DNA from: Mesobacillus sp. S13
GTDB lineage: Bacteria; Bacillota; Bacilli; Bacillales; Cytobacillaceae
Assembly: GCF_020422885.1 (NCBI RefSeq)
Contig: NZ_CP084622.1
Coordinates: forward strand, 1,631,001 to 1,695,000
Reading direction: 5' to 3'
DNA: 64,000 nt
This document shows, piece by piece, positions 26,341 through 36,035 of the stretch. Under the pieces are notes generated by a model. It ran no database searches and was not told the origin of the DNA. It saw only the letters and a list, made by a program, of their open reading frames with translations. Position 1 is the stretch's first letter, and the number at the start of each line of letters is the position of its first letter. The position numbers were made by a program, and so were the translations under genes.

Positions 26341-26368
26341 AAAAAGCATGGATGATCCATGCTTTTTT
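26341..26368 (+). terminator. Intrinsic terminator of ricF
   Basis: AAAAAGCATGGA and TCCATGCTTTTT form a perfect 12-bp stem around TGA, with T following. Confidence 0.9.
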
Positions 26369-26488
26369 CTTTTGATTTGAGCTTTGTTTAGGTTCAATGC
26401 CATGTTTAATATGATTGATGATTGAAAAAACTGGTTTTTGTATGCTAGACTAGTACAAAGCAAACGTTTACCGAAGGGGAAAAAGAAT

Positions 26489-26764
26489 ATGATAGGACAG
26501 AGGCAGGGAATCATCGTCTGGCTGTATTCATTAAAACAAGCCAAGATGCTTAGAAGATTTGGAAATGTTCATTTTGTCTCGAAAAAATTGAAATATGCAG
26601 TAATATATTGCAATCTTGATGAGGCAGAGTCGCTGATGGAGAAAATCAATTCATATTCGTTTGTTAAAAAGGTGGAACCTTCCTATAAACCATTCTTAAA
26701 GATGGAATTCGAAAACTCATCCCCTGATAAAGCAAAAGAATATGACTATAAGATGGGAATATAG
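26489..26764 (+). CDS. ylbG: YlbG family protein (UPF0298)
   Basis: A 91-residue cytoplasmic protein, [40 protein letters not shown], matching B. subtilis YlbG in length and place. I start at the ATG at 26489, which has GAAGGGGA upstream. Function unknown. Confidence 0.88.
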   Translation: MIGQRQGIIVWLYSLKQAKMLRRFGNVHFVSKKLKYAVIYCNLDEAESLMEKINSYSFVKKVEPSYKPFLKMEFENSSPDKAKEYDYKMGI

Positions 26765-26776
26765 AAACAAACTAGT

Positions 26777-26806
26777 AAAAGGTGAGGGGAATCCCCTCAC
26801 CTTTTT
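26777..26806. terminator. Bidirectional terminator
   Basis: AAAAGGTGAGGGG and CCCCTCACCTTTT form a perfect 13-bp stem around AAT, between convergent genes. Confidence 0.92.
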
Positions 26807-26819
26807 ATTTTCCATTCTA

Positions 26820-27209
26820 CTATTGTAGCGGCGGAATATAGTGGTTCAGCCTTAAAATGCCTATTAGGTGCTGATAGTACAATTCTTTTTCAGGGAACAT
26901 GGTTGATGGCTTTGCATCAAATTCAATGATTGTTTTCCCAAGTTCAGAGGCGAGTTCCGCGAACATGTCGAAGCGTTTGTTATTCAAGACATGAGGGTTT
27001 GGAATGCCTTCTCTGCATACGTAAAGGGCCTGGAATTTCCCTGGATCTGTTGGTTTGAGCACAACGACAAGGGAAGTTACCTCTTTTTCATTTATTTTTG
27101 TATGGATCGCCATTAAGTGCATCAGTCGATGCTGGTTTGCCCTGGCAGTTTCTAATAGTTCGTAAAGATCGGAATATCCTTCTCCAAGCTCTATAAAGCG
27201 CTGAATCAA
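26820..27209 (-). CDS. Conserved Bacillaceae protein of unknown function
   Basis: A 129-residue soluble protein (IQRFIELGEGYSDLYELLETARANQHRLMHLMAIHT, SLVVVLKPTDPGKFQALYVCREGIP). I believe it belongs to a small Bacillaceae family that databases sometimes mislabel as methylthioribose kinase; nothing here looks like a kinase. TTG start with GGAAGGGG upstream. Confidence 0.7.
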   Translation of the reverse strand: MIQRFIELGEGYSDLYELLETARANQHRLMHLMAIHTKINEKEVTSLVVVLKPTDPGKFQALYVCREGIPNPHVLNNKRFDMFAELASELGKTIIEFDAKPSTMFPEKELYYQHLIGILRLNHYIPPLQ

Positions 27210-27376
27210 TCTGAATTACCCCTTCCAACTTTTCATTCCTTCATACTTTACCATTTGTGGCAAAAAAATTGAAGCGTTTGTCAGACTTGACTTTTTTTAT
27301 AAATTTTAAAGTTTATCTTACTCTTGTCTATTGTTTTTGCTATTTTATTAAGTAGAAGAGATTGGGGAGTCAGGCA

Positions 27377-28774
27377 ATGAAAAAAGTATCCATCTTGATG
27401 ATATCAGGATTAATGATTATTATTTGCGCGGTCGTTTTTTGGCAGTGGCATGTATATTCAAAAGACAGCGACAAACCAGCTGAACCAAAGGAAGAGTTAT
27501 CGATTATTGCTTCGGTGAAGGTTGAGGCGAATCAGCTCCGGGTAAAACAGACTTTTCAAGGTCTTGACGCGAATCGAAAATATGAGGCTCTAATTCCGGC
27601 ACAAGTGTCAGAGATCAAGTGCACCGATGCAGCAGGAAAGCCTTGTGAAGATGGAGTTGCAAAATTGCCAAAGGGAAAGGACATCCAGTTTGAATACATG
27701 ATTAAAACAGGCTCGGGGTTCTCGCTTCTATTGAATGATTGGATGGTTGTACTGAAGGATGCAGAGGTCACCAAGTCGAGAATTGAAATCGTAGACCACT
27801 ATAACCGCAAAGGAACCTGGGCTGCCGGGCTACCATTGAAGGGCTTTAAGCAAACGGAGCTGCTGCACTATTATGTGTTTGAAGGGGTGAATTCAAATCC
27901 TTCTTTATATTGGCAGGAAAAACCTCTTTTTAAACTAAGCGGACAAAAGGAGATACAATATTATACCAGTCAGAAGGACCAGGCTATCTATGAATTTGAT
28001 AGTCTGGGAATCCTTTCTGGCCAACATTTATCTGTGGTCATCACAGATGGCCACAGATCTGTTCTGGGCAACGGGCTTTTGCTGGCTGGAAATAAGCTGA
28101 CTGACAAGGAGCTTGAGCGGAAAATGGCCATAGTTTTATTGGCGTCAAAGTTTGAAACAGAAATGGGCATGGAAGGATTCACTCTTGAGACTCTCGCGTC
28201 ACTGGTTATCAAACAGGAACCGGAGAATGCGAAAAGCAAGTCGATGGCTGCAGAGCTTAGAAATACATTGTCTGCAGAAGAAACAGTTGATTTTATCACT
28301 TATTTTTCTGAAGAGGAACATCTCGATGGCAGCTTGCTTGATGAGTACTTGTCATCGATCAGAGGAATGAATACGAAGTTCTTCTTACAGAACCGCCAAG
28401 AAAATCAAGCAGTTTACCCATTGCTTTTCACAGATGCAAGGAGTGTCATCGTGAATGAAATGGAAAGCGATGAACTGGAGGTTGTGGTCAGAGGTGATAA
28501 GCACTTGTTTCCTTTGGTTCCTACACTGGGTGCGTTAGGGTATAAAACCAACATAGGAACTGATTTTACTGTCATGGAATTCTCTTCTGACACCAGGAAT
28601 TATCACTTCAACTTAAAAAGTAAGACATTCATTCTTAATGGCCAAAGCTTTGGACTTCTTGAGAATCCCTTTCAGTACATACATGGCGAATGGTACCTGG
28701 AAAAGTACTGGTTTCCAGGAATTTTTAAAGTGGAAATTACCGAAAATGATGACAGCTTCATTCTTGAATCATAA
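27377..28774 (+). CDS. Exported or membrane-anchored protein of unknown function
   Basis: A 465-residue protein with an N-terminal helix (VSILMISGLMIIICAVVFWQW) that anchors it or acts as a signal, then about 430 extracytoplasmic residues. One CTDAAGKPC pair could form a disulfide. The last 90 residues (VVVRGDKHLFPLVPTLGALGYKTN...NLKSKTFILNGQSFGLLENPFQ) weakly resemble the stalk domain of copper amine oxidase N-terminal type. The ATG at 27377 has GGGGAG 7 bases upstream. I do not recognise the family. Confidence 0.75.
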   Translation: MKKVSILMISGLMIIICAVVFWQWHVYSKDSDKPAEPKEELSIIASVKVEANQLRVKQTFQGLDANRKYEALIPAQVSEIKCTDAAGKPCEDGVAKLPKGKDIQFEYMIKTGSGFSLLLNDWMVVLKDAEVTKSRIEIVDHYNRKGTWAAGLPLKGFKQTELLHYYVFEGVNSNPSLYWQEKPLFKLSGQKEIQYYTSQKDQAIYEFDSLGILSGQHLSVVITDGHRSVLGNGLLLAGNKLTDKELERKMAIVLLASKFETEMGMEGFTLETLASLVIKQEPENAKSKSMAAELRNTLSAEETVDFITYFSEEEHLDGSLLDEYLSSIRGMNTKFFLQNRQENQAVYPLLFTDARSVIVNEMESDELEVVVRGDKHLFPLVPTLGALGYKTNIGTDFTVMEFSSDTRNYHFNLKSKTFILNGQSFGLLENPFQYIHGEWYLEKYWFPGIFKVEITENDDSFILES

Positions 28775-28798
28775 TGGCTTTTGCGTAATTCCTTAGGC

Positions 28799-28993
28799 AA
28801 AAAAAAAGCCCTGCAGTTTCTGCAGGGTCCTTCTATATCCTGTCAACAGGATAGAAGGCAAAGGGAGAGGAGAAACCGGAGGAAGAACTTATGGGGAAAC
28901 GTAAGTCTTCTCCGCGGTTGGCAACAACATCCTCAAATTGATGTTGTTAATCATCATTATTTCCACATTAGGAAGGGATATACACTTATTTGG
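28799..28993 (-). ncRNA. ylbH element, candidate minus-strand small RNA
   Basis: Four consecutive hairpins fill the gap before rsmD (ylbH): 28809-28827 (CCCTGCAG/CTGCAGGG, perfect), 28829-28858 (12 pairs with a 2-base bulge, loop TCAA), 28874-28919 (long imperfect stem with AACCG/CGGTT ends) and 28923-28948 (AACAACATC/GATGTTGTT). From memory, Rfam has a ylbH leader motif upstream of ylbH in Bacillus. On the minus strand the first hairpin is followed by nine T, a complete terminator, and a promoter-like pair lies at the other end, so I annotate it as a minus-strand transcript. The exact 5' end is inferred. Confidence 0.55.
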
Positions 28994-29000
28994 TTAATTT

Positions 29001-29029
29001 TTTATATGTGTGGTAGGATAAGGGAGTAA
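29001..29029 (-). promoter_or_regulatory. Candidate promoter of the minus-strand ylbH RNA
   Basis: Read on the minus strand: TTACTC - 17 bases - TATAAA. The -10 is good, the -35 weak. A start near 28993 would give an RNA of about 195 bases ending at the T run at 28799. Confidence 0.4.
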
Positions 29030-29073
29030 TTTACATAAGTTTAAAACGCTTAAATGATTGAGGAGTACAAAAT

Positions 29074-29646
29074 ATGAGAGTTGTATCAGGTGAATTTAAG
29101 GGGCGCGTTTTGAAAGCGGTACCGGGAACATCAACAAGGCCTACTACTGACAAAGTAAAGGAATCGCTATTCAATATGATTGGCCCTTATTTTTCAGGAG
29201 GAATCGGCCTTGACTTATTCGCAGGAAGCGGAGGGCTGGGAATTGAAGCTCTAAGCAGGGGCCTTGAAAAAGTTATCTTTGTCGACCGAGAGGGCAAGGC
29301 AATTCATGTCATTAATGAAAATCTGAAATCCTGCGGTTTGGAAGAAAAAGCCGAGGTATACCGGAACGATGCTATCAGGGCGTTGAAGGCGATTCAAAAA
29401 AGAGATCTAAAGTTCGATTATATATTCTTGGATCCTCCATATAAGAAGCAGCAGTTGGTCAAGCTGTTGGAACTGATTGATAAAGAAGGCCTTGTTCATC
29501 AGGATGGGTTGATCGTCTGCGAGCATGCCTCTGAGATTACCCTGCCTGCTCAGGTAGGTGGGCTTGTCCAGTCAAGAAACGAAAAATATGGAATAATCGG
29601 GATTACTCTCTATAAAGTTGAGGCAGAAGACGAGGGGGAAGTTTAA
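29074..29646 (+). CDS. rsmD: 16S rRNA (guanine966-N2)-methyltransferase RsmD
   Basis: A 190-residue SAM-dependent methyltransferase (ylbH in B. subtilis). N-terminal MRVVSGEFKGRVLKAVPGTSTRPTTDKVKESLFNMIG, SAM motif I DLFAGSGGLGIEALSRG and the catalytic DPPY (YIFLDPPYKK) for base N-methylation. GAGGAG lies before the ATG. It directly abuts coaD, with which it is co-transcribed. Confidence 0.95.
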   Translation: MRVVSGEFKGRVLKAVPGTSTRPTTDKVKESLFNMIGPYFSGGIGLDLFAGSGGLGIEALSRGLEKVIFVDREGKAIHVINENLKSCGLEEKAEVYRNDAIRALKAIQKRDLKFDYIFLDPPYKKQQLVKLLELIDKEGLVHQDGLIVCEHASEITLPAQVGGLVQSRNEKYGIIGITLYKVEAEDEGEV

Positions 29647-30138
<492 letters not shown>

Positions 30139-30141
<3 letters not shown>

Positions 30142-30166
30142 CGGGCAGATTATGCCCGTTATTTTT
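30139..30166. terminator. Bidirectional terminator
   Basis: TAACGGGCA and TGCCCGTTA form a perfect 9-bp stem around GATTA, with T on the plus side; it overlaps the coaD stop and the ylbJ stop. Confidence 0.85.
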
Positions 30167-31388
30167 CTTTCAATATCCGATTTCCAAGCAACCAAACATA
30201 AACGAGCAAACTGCCGATTGTTATTAGCGGTCCGACCGTGATAAGCATATTGTGTGCCTCTGCCAGGCGGCTGCCTTCTGAAGTAAGGTATTCCATTACA
30301 GGGAGGGCATTGGAAGGCTGCCCATCTTCAAAAAATCGAACATATACCGGTTTCCATAGAATAAAAGCATAAAAGGCCGCAAAGAAACCGTGAATGATTC
30401 TAGCAAAAAAGAAAGGCTGGAAGCGTATATCTGTCTGGGCAAGGATGCTTGCAACCTGGGCCTGGACGCTGAACCCACTGAATGCGAGGATGAAGCTGGT
30501 TATGACTGCCTGATGCATCAAAGTGGATTCCTGGATCTGGCTGGTCATCTGACTGCCGAGCGTGATTTCGAATAAACCGGAAATGAAAGGCAAGCTAAGC
30601 ATATCCGTCATGCCAAGCATCATCAGCAGGATTTCCAGAAATTCGGCCAGAAATGCTGTGATGTGAAGATGGAATAATAGTTTATTAATGACTGAGAATA
30701 AGATAATGAATCCGCCAATCATCAACAGTGTCTGGATGGAGGACATAACGGCGTCACCCAGCAGTTTTCCGATCGGGCGGTTGTCTTTTAGCCTTGTCCG
30801 GTGCAATGCCGCAAATGCATCTCTGATCGAAAGGTTTTTTTCCTTTTCCTTTTCCTTTGTTGTATTTTCTTCGTTTCTGCCATAGAACCTCATAATCAAT
30901 CCTACGCTGATGTTCCCTAGGTAGTGGGCCAGTGCCAGAATAACACCGAGCTGTACATTATAGAAAAAACCAACTGAGACGGCCCCAAAAATGAATAACG
31001 GATTGGACGAATTTGTGAAGGATACAAGCCTTTCTGCTTCAATTTTTGTCAGCTGCCCCTCCTGTCGCATCCTGGCTGTAAGCTTTGCACCGGCAGGGAA
31101 ACCGGAAGCCATGCCCATAGCCCAGACAAAACCGCCAACACCGGGAACTCTGAACAGCGGCCGCATCAGAGGTTCTAACAAAACACCAATAAAGCGTACA
31201 ACACCGAATCCAATCAGCATTTCTGAAACGATGAAAAAAGGAAGGAGTGAGGGAAAAACAATTTCCCACCACATATTCAAGCCTCTTATCGAAGCATCAA
31301 AAGATTGCTGAGGAAAAGCAATGAGTGAAGCAGCCAGCAAAGTTACGGAGGCTGCAAGGAAAAGTGTTTTTATTCTGGATTTAAGCAC
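30159..31388 (-). CDS. ylbJ: Sporulation integral membrane protein YlbJ
   Basis: A 409-residue membrane protein with about ten helices and two nucleoside-recognition (Gate) repeats (EIVFPSLLPFFIVSEMLIGFG; GFPAGAKLTARMRQEGQLTKIEAERLVSFTNSSNPLFI). In B. subtilis ylbJ is a sigma-E gene needed for heat-resistant spores. The start is GTG at 31388 with AAGGAGG 8 bases upstream. Confidence 0.93.
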   Translation of the reverse strand: MLKSRIKTLFLAASVTLLAASLIAFPQQSFDASIRGLNMWWEIVFPSLLPFFIVSEMLIGFGVVRFIGVLLEPLMRPLFRVPGVGGFVWAMGMASGFPAGAKLTARMRQEGQLTKIEAERLVSFTNSSNPLFIFGAVSVGFFYNVQLGVILALAHYLGNISVGLIMRFYGRNEENTTKEKEKEKNLSIRDAFAALHRTRLKDNRPIGKLLGDAVMSSIQTLLMIGGFIILFSVINKLLFHLHITAFLAEFLEILLMMLGMTDMLSLPFISGLFEITLGSQMTSQIQESTLMHQAVITSFILAFSGFSVQAQVASILAQTDIRFQPFFFARIIHGFFAAFYAFILWKPVYVRFFEDGQPSNALPVMEYLTSEGSRLAEAHNMLITVGPLITIGSLLVYVWLLGNRILKEK

Positions 31389-31812
31389 CTGATATCCTCC
31401 TTCCTGCAGTCATGCTGTGAAACTGTTTTAATCAATGGTAAAATAGAAGGAACTCACCAGAAAGGGGCATTCCTGTTAAAAACACGATTACTCGTGCATC
31501 CTTTAAGCACATAGGATGCCCTATGATACTGGTTATTGACTTCCCATTTTGTCCGTTCAGACTGCTTGTATATTTCGAATATCCTAGAAGCTGTATATCT
31601 ACTTGAAACCAGGCTCTTTCCCAGGAAAATCTATGTACGTAAATGCTAGTTGCCTCTGCAAAAGAAAAGATAAGGAAAGAACTGAAAAATACATAAATGT
31701 TGTTTAGTTGTCACCCTTGTCCTCATATAAATCAATATACTCGCTGAACATTAATTTAGACCAAGTTTAGCCTGTACCTGAAAAAATCATGGTTTTAAGG
31801 GAGGAAAAAGCT
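31389..31812. other. Divergent gap between ylbJ and ylbK
   Basis: About 420 bases. One hairpin is visible (GCATCCT/AGGATGC, about 31498-31521) and the ylbK ribosome binding site at the right end. I could not defend a sigma-E promoter for ylbJ here. Confidence 0.35.
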
Positions 31813-32604
31813 TTGGCAGGTCCAAAGGTAGGTTTAGCTCTTGGATCAGGTGGAGCACGGGGGTTCGCCCATCTGGGTGTCATTAAGGTTCTCAAGGATG
31901 AAGGCATTCCTATTGATTTAATTGCCGGAAGCAGCATGGGAGCGCTAGTGGCATCTTTCTACGGTGCTGGCCTGGACGTTGAACGGCTATATAAACTATC
32001 ACGTGTGTTCAAAAGGAAATATTACCTTGATTTTACAGTTCCAAAGATGGGTTTTATTGCAGGGAAAAGAGTGAAGGAGCTTATTAGGATTTTCACACAT
32101 GGGAAAAAGATTGAGGAACTGGATATCCCGATTGGTATTGTTGCAACAGACCTGATGTCAGGAGAGAAGGTTGTCTTTAAAAGCGGTCCCGTGGCGGAAG
32201 CAGTGAGAGCAAGTATTGCCATTCCGGGCATATTTGTTCCCGAAAAGCTGGATGGAAGATTGTTCGTCGATGGCGGAGTCGTGGACCGGATTCCTGTTTC
32301 TGTCGCTAAGGAGATGGGAGCAGATATCGTCATCGCAGTTGATGTTTCCAGCGTGAAGATAAACGAGGAGGTAACCTCCATTTTCGATGTGATCATGCAG
32401 AGTATTGATATCATGCAAATGGAGCTGGTCGCAAATCGTGAGGTTGCATCAGATGTAATGCTCAGGCCGCCGGTTGAAATGTTTAATTCCAAGGCCTTCA
32501 CTAATATAGAAGAAATCATTGCGATTGGTGAAGAGGAAGCTAAAAAGCACATCGATAAGATTAAAAAGTGCATGGAAGAATGGAAGGAGCCCCAAACAGA
32601 ATGA
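31813..32604 (+). CDS. ylbK: Patatin-like phospholipase YlbK
   Basis: A 263-residue RssA-type patatin: oxyanion loop LGSGGARGFAHLGV near the start, nucleophile in GSSMG (Ser41) and catalytic Asp in DGG (Asp153), so the Ser-Asp dyad is complete. The TTG at 31813 has AAGGGAGG about 8 bases upstream and matches the family start; the ATG at 31789 lies before that site. Overlaps ylbL by 4 bases (ATGA). Confidence 0.92.
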   Translation: MAGPKVGLALGSGGARGFAHLGVIKVLKDEGIPIDLIAGSSMGALVASFYGAGLDVERLYKLSRVFKRKYYLDFTVPKMGFIAGKRVKELIRIFTHGKKIEELDIPIGIVATDLMSGEKVVFKSGPVAEAVRASIAIPGIFVPEKLDGRLFVDGGVVDRIPVSVAKEMGADIVIAVDVSSVKINEEVTSIFDVIMQSIDIMQMELVANREVASDVMLRPPVEMFNSKAFTNIEEIIAIGEEEAKKHIDKIKKCMEEWKEPQTE

Positions 32605-33626
32605 GCAGGAAAAAGTCTATAACTCTGTCTATATTCGCAGCAATATTAATAATGGTGAGTGCTCTATTTTACTTGCCTTACTATGTGACAAAACCGGGAA
32701 TGGCAAAAGAGCTGGAACCGATTGTCGAGGTTGAAGATGGGTACGATGAGGAAGGAAGCTTCATGCTTACGACGGTCCGGATGGGAAGAGCGAATATTTA
32801 TGCCTATATCATTGCGAAGCTGAGCAAATACCAGGAAATCTTTCCTGTAGAAGATATAAGAGCAGAGAATGAATCTGATGAGGAATATAATATTCGTCAG
32901 CTGCACATGATGGATAACTCGAAGACCGCTGCAATCGAGGTTGCCTATAAAAAAGCAGGCAAACCAGTGGATTACACATACAAAGGAGTCTATGTGTTAA
33001 GGATCATGGAAGGGATGCCTGCTGAAGGCAAACTCATGCCTGGCGATTTAGTTTTCCAAGTGGATGGCAATGCATTTGAATCCTCAGATGAATTCATCAA
33101 ATATATTAGTTCAAAAAAACCGGGGGATACAGTCGAGCTTTCTTATAAACGGAACGGGAAAACTAACTCGGTAAATGTTTCATTAGAGGCTCTTGATGAT
33201 GGAAGCGACCGGCCTGTCGTAGGAATTCAGCTTGTAGATGACAAGGAAATTGACGTTGAACCTGACGTAACGGTTCAGTCAGATGAGATCGGCGGTCCAT
33301 CGGCAGGACTTATGTTCTCTCTGGAGATATATAATCAATTAATCGAGGAAGATTTGACAAAAGGATATGAAATAGCCGGCACAGGGACAATGAGTCCTGA
33401 TGGAACGGTGGGCAGGATCGGTGGAATTCAACAGAAAGTCGTGGCAGCTGATAAGGCTGGTGCTGAAATCTTCTTTGCTCCGTCTGAAAAAGGGGCTAAG
33501 GGCTCAAACTACGAAGAGGCGCTGATTGCCGCGGAAGATATCAATACAAAAATGAAAATTGTCCCAGTGGATACATTTGATCAAGCTGTATCTTATCTGG
33601 AAAACTTAAAAGAAAAATCAAGCTGA
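32601..33626 (+). CDS. ylbL: PDZ / Lon-type serine protease YlbL
   Basis: A 341-residue membrane-anchored protease: N-terminal helix (SITLSIFAAILIMVSALFYLPYYV), PDZ domain (about 120-205; GVYVLRIMEGMPAEGKLMPGDLVFQVDG) and a Lon S16 proteolytic domain with Ser234 (EIGGPSAGL) and Lys279 (GGIQQKVVAADKAG) as the dyad. In B. subtilis YlbL removes the cell-division inhibitor YneA together with CtpA. The ATG overlaps the ylbK stop. Confidence 0.93.
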   Translation: MSRKKSITLSIFAAILIMVSALFYLPYYVTKPGMAKELEPIVEVEDGYDEEGSFMLTTVRMGRANIYAYIIAKLSKYQEIFPVEDIRAENESDEEYNIRQLHMMDNSKTAAIEVAYKKAGKPVDYTYKGVYVLRIMEGMPAEGKLMPGDLVFQVDGNAFESSDEFIKYISSKKPGDTVELSYKRNGKTNSVNVSLEALDDGSDRPVVGIQLVDDKEIDVEPDVTVQSDEIGGPSAGLMFSLEIYNQLIEEDLTKGYEIAGTGTMSPDGTVGRIGGIQQKVVAADKAGAEIFFAPSEKGAKGSNYEEALIAAEDINTKMKIVPVDTFDQAVSYLENLKEKSS

Positions 33627-33643
33627 GACAGCTTGATTTTTCT
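33611..33643 (+). terminator. Intrinsic terminator of ylbKL
   Basis: AGAAAAATCAAGCTG and CAGCTTGATTTTTCT form a perfect 15-bp stem around AGA; the ylbL stop codon lies inside the left arm and loop. Confidence 0.92.
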
Positions 33644-33684
33644 TCTTTTATACCACCAAGGTGAAAAATCCGGTGCTGTTCTTC

Positions 33685-34902
33685 TTATGATTTCAACATG
33701 ATAGGAGGCCGGCCGAATTCTTCCGAAAGCAGCTGTTCCTGTCCTTTGCCACTTTGGCCAAGAGCGTAGATCTTTGATGCTTTGATATCCAGCTCGATAT
33801 CTGGATCAGTAAACCCGGAAAGCTTTGAAACAAGCGGCAGACTGAAATCCTTTTTCATCGTGTTCAGATAGGAACGTCCCTTTTCTGTTGCACCTAATAG
33901 ACGTAAATAATTAGCTGTTTTTCGGCTCGTTTTCATGGTCTCTTTACGCGTATTGGTTAAAATATGAAGGCAGACCCTCTGCAGCCTTGTCCACGTATAA
34001 CGTTTCGTTTTGATGGATTCCATGAATTGCTGGAATGAGTCTGATGATCCTGCAGCGGCAAGCAATCTGTTCTCCAGCCCTTCTTCCACTTCATAAAATT
34101 CTCTTAGTTGAGATGAGGTGCTTTGGAGCAGTTTATATTTCAACAAAGGCCAATAATTTTCCCATGAGTGGAATCCGCCATATTGCTCTCTGTAGTTAAT
34201 AAGCTGCTCGTAGGTCGTTTCTGGTACGTATTGCTTGATTGTTTCAATTTCTCCAGCTGATCCAAATAATGCTTTGCGTATACTTGTGGCGCTGGCAATT
34301 GTGGCTGAAGCAAAATGCTCATCATGATAACCAGCATTTTTCCTCGTGATTGTTTCAGGTTTCATTGAACTTTTTTGGCTGATGATTGCTTGTATGTAAT
34401 GAAGTCCAAGAATATTATTCGGTCTTGATATATCGATGAAGCTTTCCGATGGGGCAAGAGATTGGAACGCTAGGGCAATTGATTTAGGGTAGCTATGGCC
34501 TTCTCCTGTATAAAACTTAATTTTCTCCTGGAATGCTTCATCGTTTGCCTCCAGAAAAACAATTGTTTTTTGGAATGATTCCAATTCTCCAGATTCACTG
34601 CCGAAGCAAAGAGTATCGCAACCAGCAGCGGAAAGAATCGAAACAGAACCTTCTGCAAATGTTTCCGCATGCTGTGTAGCAAAACGGTAGGGAAGCTCAA
34701 ACACAATATCAACGCCTGCCGCAAGAGCCATCCTGGTCCTTGCCCATTTCGAGACTAGGGCGGGCTCACCGCGCTGAAGGAAATTTCCGCTCATCGCCGC
34801 GATTGAGACATCTGCACCAGTTTGCTCCTTCGCCTGCTGCAGGTGATATAAGTGTCCATTATGGAAAGGATTATATTCAACAACGACGCCAACTGCTTTC
34901 AT
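33685..34902 (-). CDS. tmcAL: tRNA(Met) cytidine acetate ligase TmcAL (YlbM)
   Basis: A 405-residue nucleotidyltransferase-fold enzyme that uses ATP and acetate to make N4-acetylcytidine at the wobble base of elongator tRNA-Met. N-terminal GVVVEYNPFHNGHLYHLQQAKEQTGAD holds the HxGH-type motif, followed by MSGNFLQRGEPALVSKWARTRMALAAGVDIVFELPYRFATQ. GAAGGAG precedes the ATG. Divergent from ylbN. Confidence 0.94.
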   Translation of the reverse strand: MKAVGVVVEYNPFHNGHLYHLQQAKEQTGADVSIAAMSGNFLQRGEPALVSKWARTRMALAAGVDIVFELPYRFATQHAETFAEGSVSILSAAGCDTLCFGSESGELESFQKTIVFLEANDEAFQEKIKFYTGEGHSYPKSIALAFQSLAPSESFIDISRPNNILGLHYIQAIISQKSSMKPETITRKNAGYHDEHFASATIASATSIRKALFGSAGEIETIKQYVPETTYEQLINYREQYGGFHSWENYWPLLKYKLLQSTSSQLREFYEVEEGLENRLLAAAGSSDSFQQFMESIKTKRYTWTRLQRVCLHILTNTRKETMKTSRKTANYLRLLGATEKGRSYLNTMKKDFSLPLVSKLSGFTDPDIELDIKASKIYALGQSGKGQEQLLSEEFGRPPIMLKS

Positions 34903-35048
34903 TCTTATACTCCTTCATGTTAAGATGTATATTGCATTGTCTTGAAGTTTAATTTACAGTATTTATGTAAATTATAGTGTAAAGAAAAAATATTGACAAA
35001 TGATTACGCGAAGGGCTATAATTACCTTTGTTGCCTTGGGGTGATTCT

Positions 35049-35573
35049 ATGAAATGGACAATAAGTCAGATACAAAAACATCGAAACAAGGACTTTCTTA
35101 TTGACGAGTTTGTCCGATTGGACTCGATTAAGGAAACAGATCCGACAATCCGAGAGGTGTCTCCTATCCATCTAACTGGAAGGGCGGATATCAGTGCCAC
35201 AAGAGTGACATTCCATATCCGGATTAATGGACATCTGATCCTGCCTTGTTCACGGACGCTGGTTGATGTAAAATATCCAATTGATGTGGAAACTACGGAA
35301 ACTTTCATGTTAAACAGCCACGACTATGAGGCTGAAGAGGAAGTTTATCAAGTAACAGGCGATGTCATTGATCTTGAACCCATCATCAGGGAGATCTTGC
35401 TAGTGGAAGTTCCTATGCAAGTATTCTGTGATGATAGCGCTGGTCAAGAAGGCGCACCCCAGTCAGGTAAGGATTGGGAAGTAATCGAGGAACAGGAGAA
35501 ATCCGAAAAACTTGATCCCCGACTTGCCGGACTTGCAAAATTCTTTGAGGATTCTAAGGATTCCTCTGACTAA
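35049..35573 (+). CDS. ylbN: YceD family protein YlbN (DUF177)
   Basis: A 174-residue protein (MKWTISQIQKHRNKDFLIDE, GRADISATRVTFHIRINGHLILPCSRTLVDVKYPIDVETTETF, ending DPRLAGLAKFF). The family is almost always found before rpmF and is linked to 23S rRNA and ribosome maturation. I use the ATG at 35049, as in B. subtilis, with GGGGTGA upstream; the TTG at 35028 has none. Confidence 0.93.
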   Translation: MKWTISQIQKHRNKDFLIDEFVRLDSIKETDPTIREVSPIHLTGRADISATRVTFHIRINGHLILPCSRTLVDVKYPIDVETTETFMLNSHDYEAEEEVYQVTGDVIDLEPIIREILLVEVPMQVFCDDSAGQEGAPQSGKDWEVIEEQEKSEKLDPRLAGLAKFFEDSKDSSD

Positions 35574-35653
35574 TGTATTAAAAAAGAGCGTGGAGGTCCA
35601 GAAAAGGACTGGCCTTCATAAACTTTCTTATTCCTTTTAAGGAGGTGGGAAGA

Positions 35654-35827
35654 ATGGCTGTACCATTTAGAAGAACGTCTAAAACTGCGAAAAGAAAACG
35701 CCGTACTCATTTTAAATTACAAGTTCCGGGTATGGTAGCATGCCCTAACTGCGGTGAAATGAAACTTGCTCACCGTGTGTGCAAAGCTTGCGGAACATAC
35801 AAAGGAAAAGAAGTTGTAAACGACTAA
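35654..35827 (+). CDS. rpmF: 50S ribosomal protein L32
   Basis: A 57-residue zinc-type L32 ([21 protein letters not shown], then CPNCGE and CKACG). It starts 6 or more bases after a full AAGGAGGTG site, 80 bases after ylbN, and is closed by a long terminator. Zn-binding form, so not the Cys-free paralogue induced by zinc limitation. Confidence 0.98.
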   Translation: MAVPFRRTSKTAKRKRRTHFKLQVPGMVACPNCGEMKLAHRVCKACGTYKGKEVVND

Positions 35828-35835
35828 TTTTCTAG

Positions 35836-35875
35836 AAAAAAGCACAGGATGCATCCGCATCCCTGTGCTTTTTTC
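35836..35875 (+). terminator. Intrinsic terminator of ylbN-rpmF
   Basis: AAAAAAGCACAGG and CCTGTGCTTTTTT form a 13-bp stem extended inside by ATGC/GCAT. Confidence 0.93.
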
Positions 35876-36035
35876 ATTTCTAAGATTAAAAGATGCTTCA
35901 ATCCCCTCCGGTCAATCACCGCCGAAAGGAAATCTTCTCTTTTTTTGGTACCCAACCATTTTACTCGTTTAATCGCTTTTTAAATGTACAGAAGATTGAT
36001 AAAATTTAGGGGACGAGAATTATAGGAGGAACACA

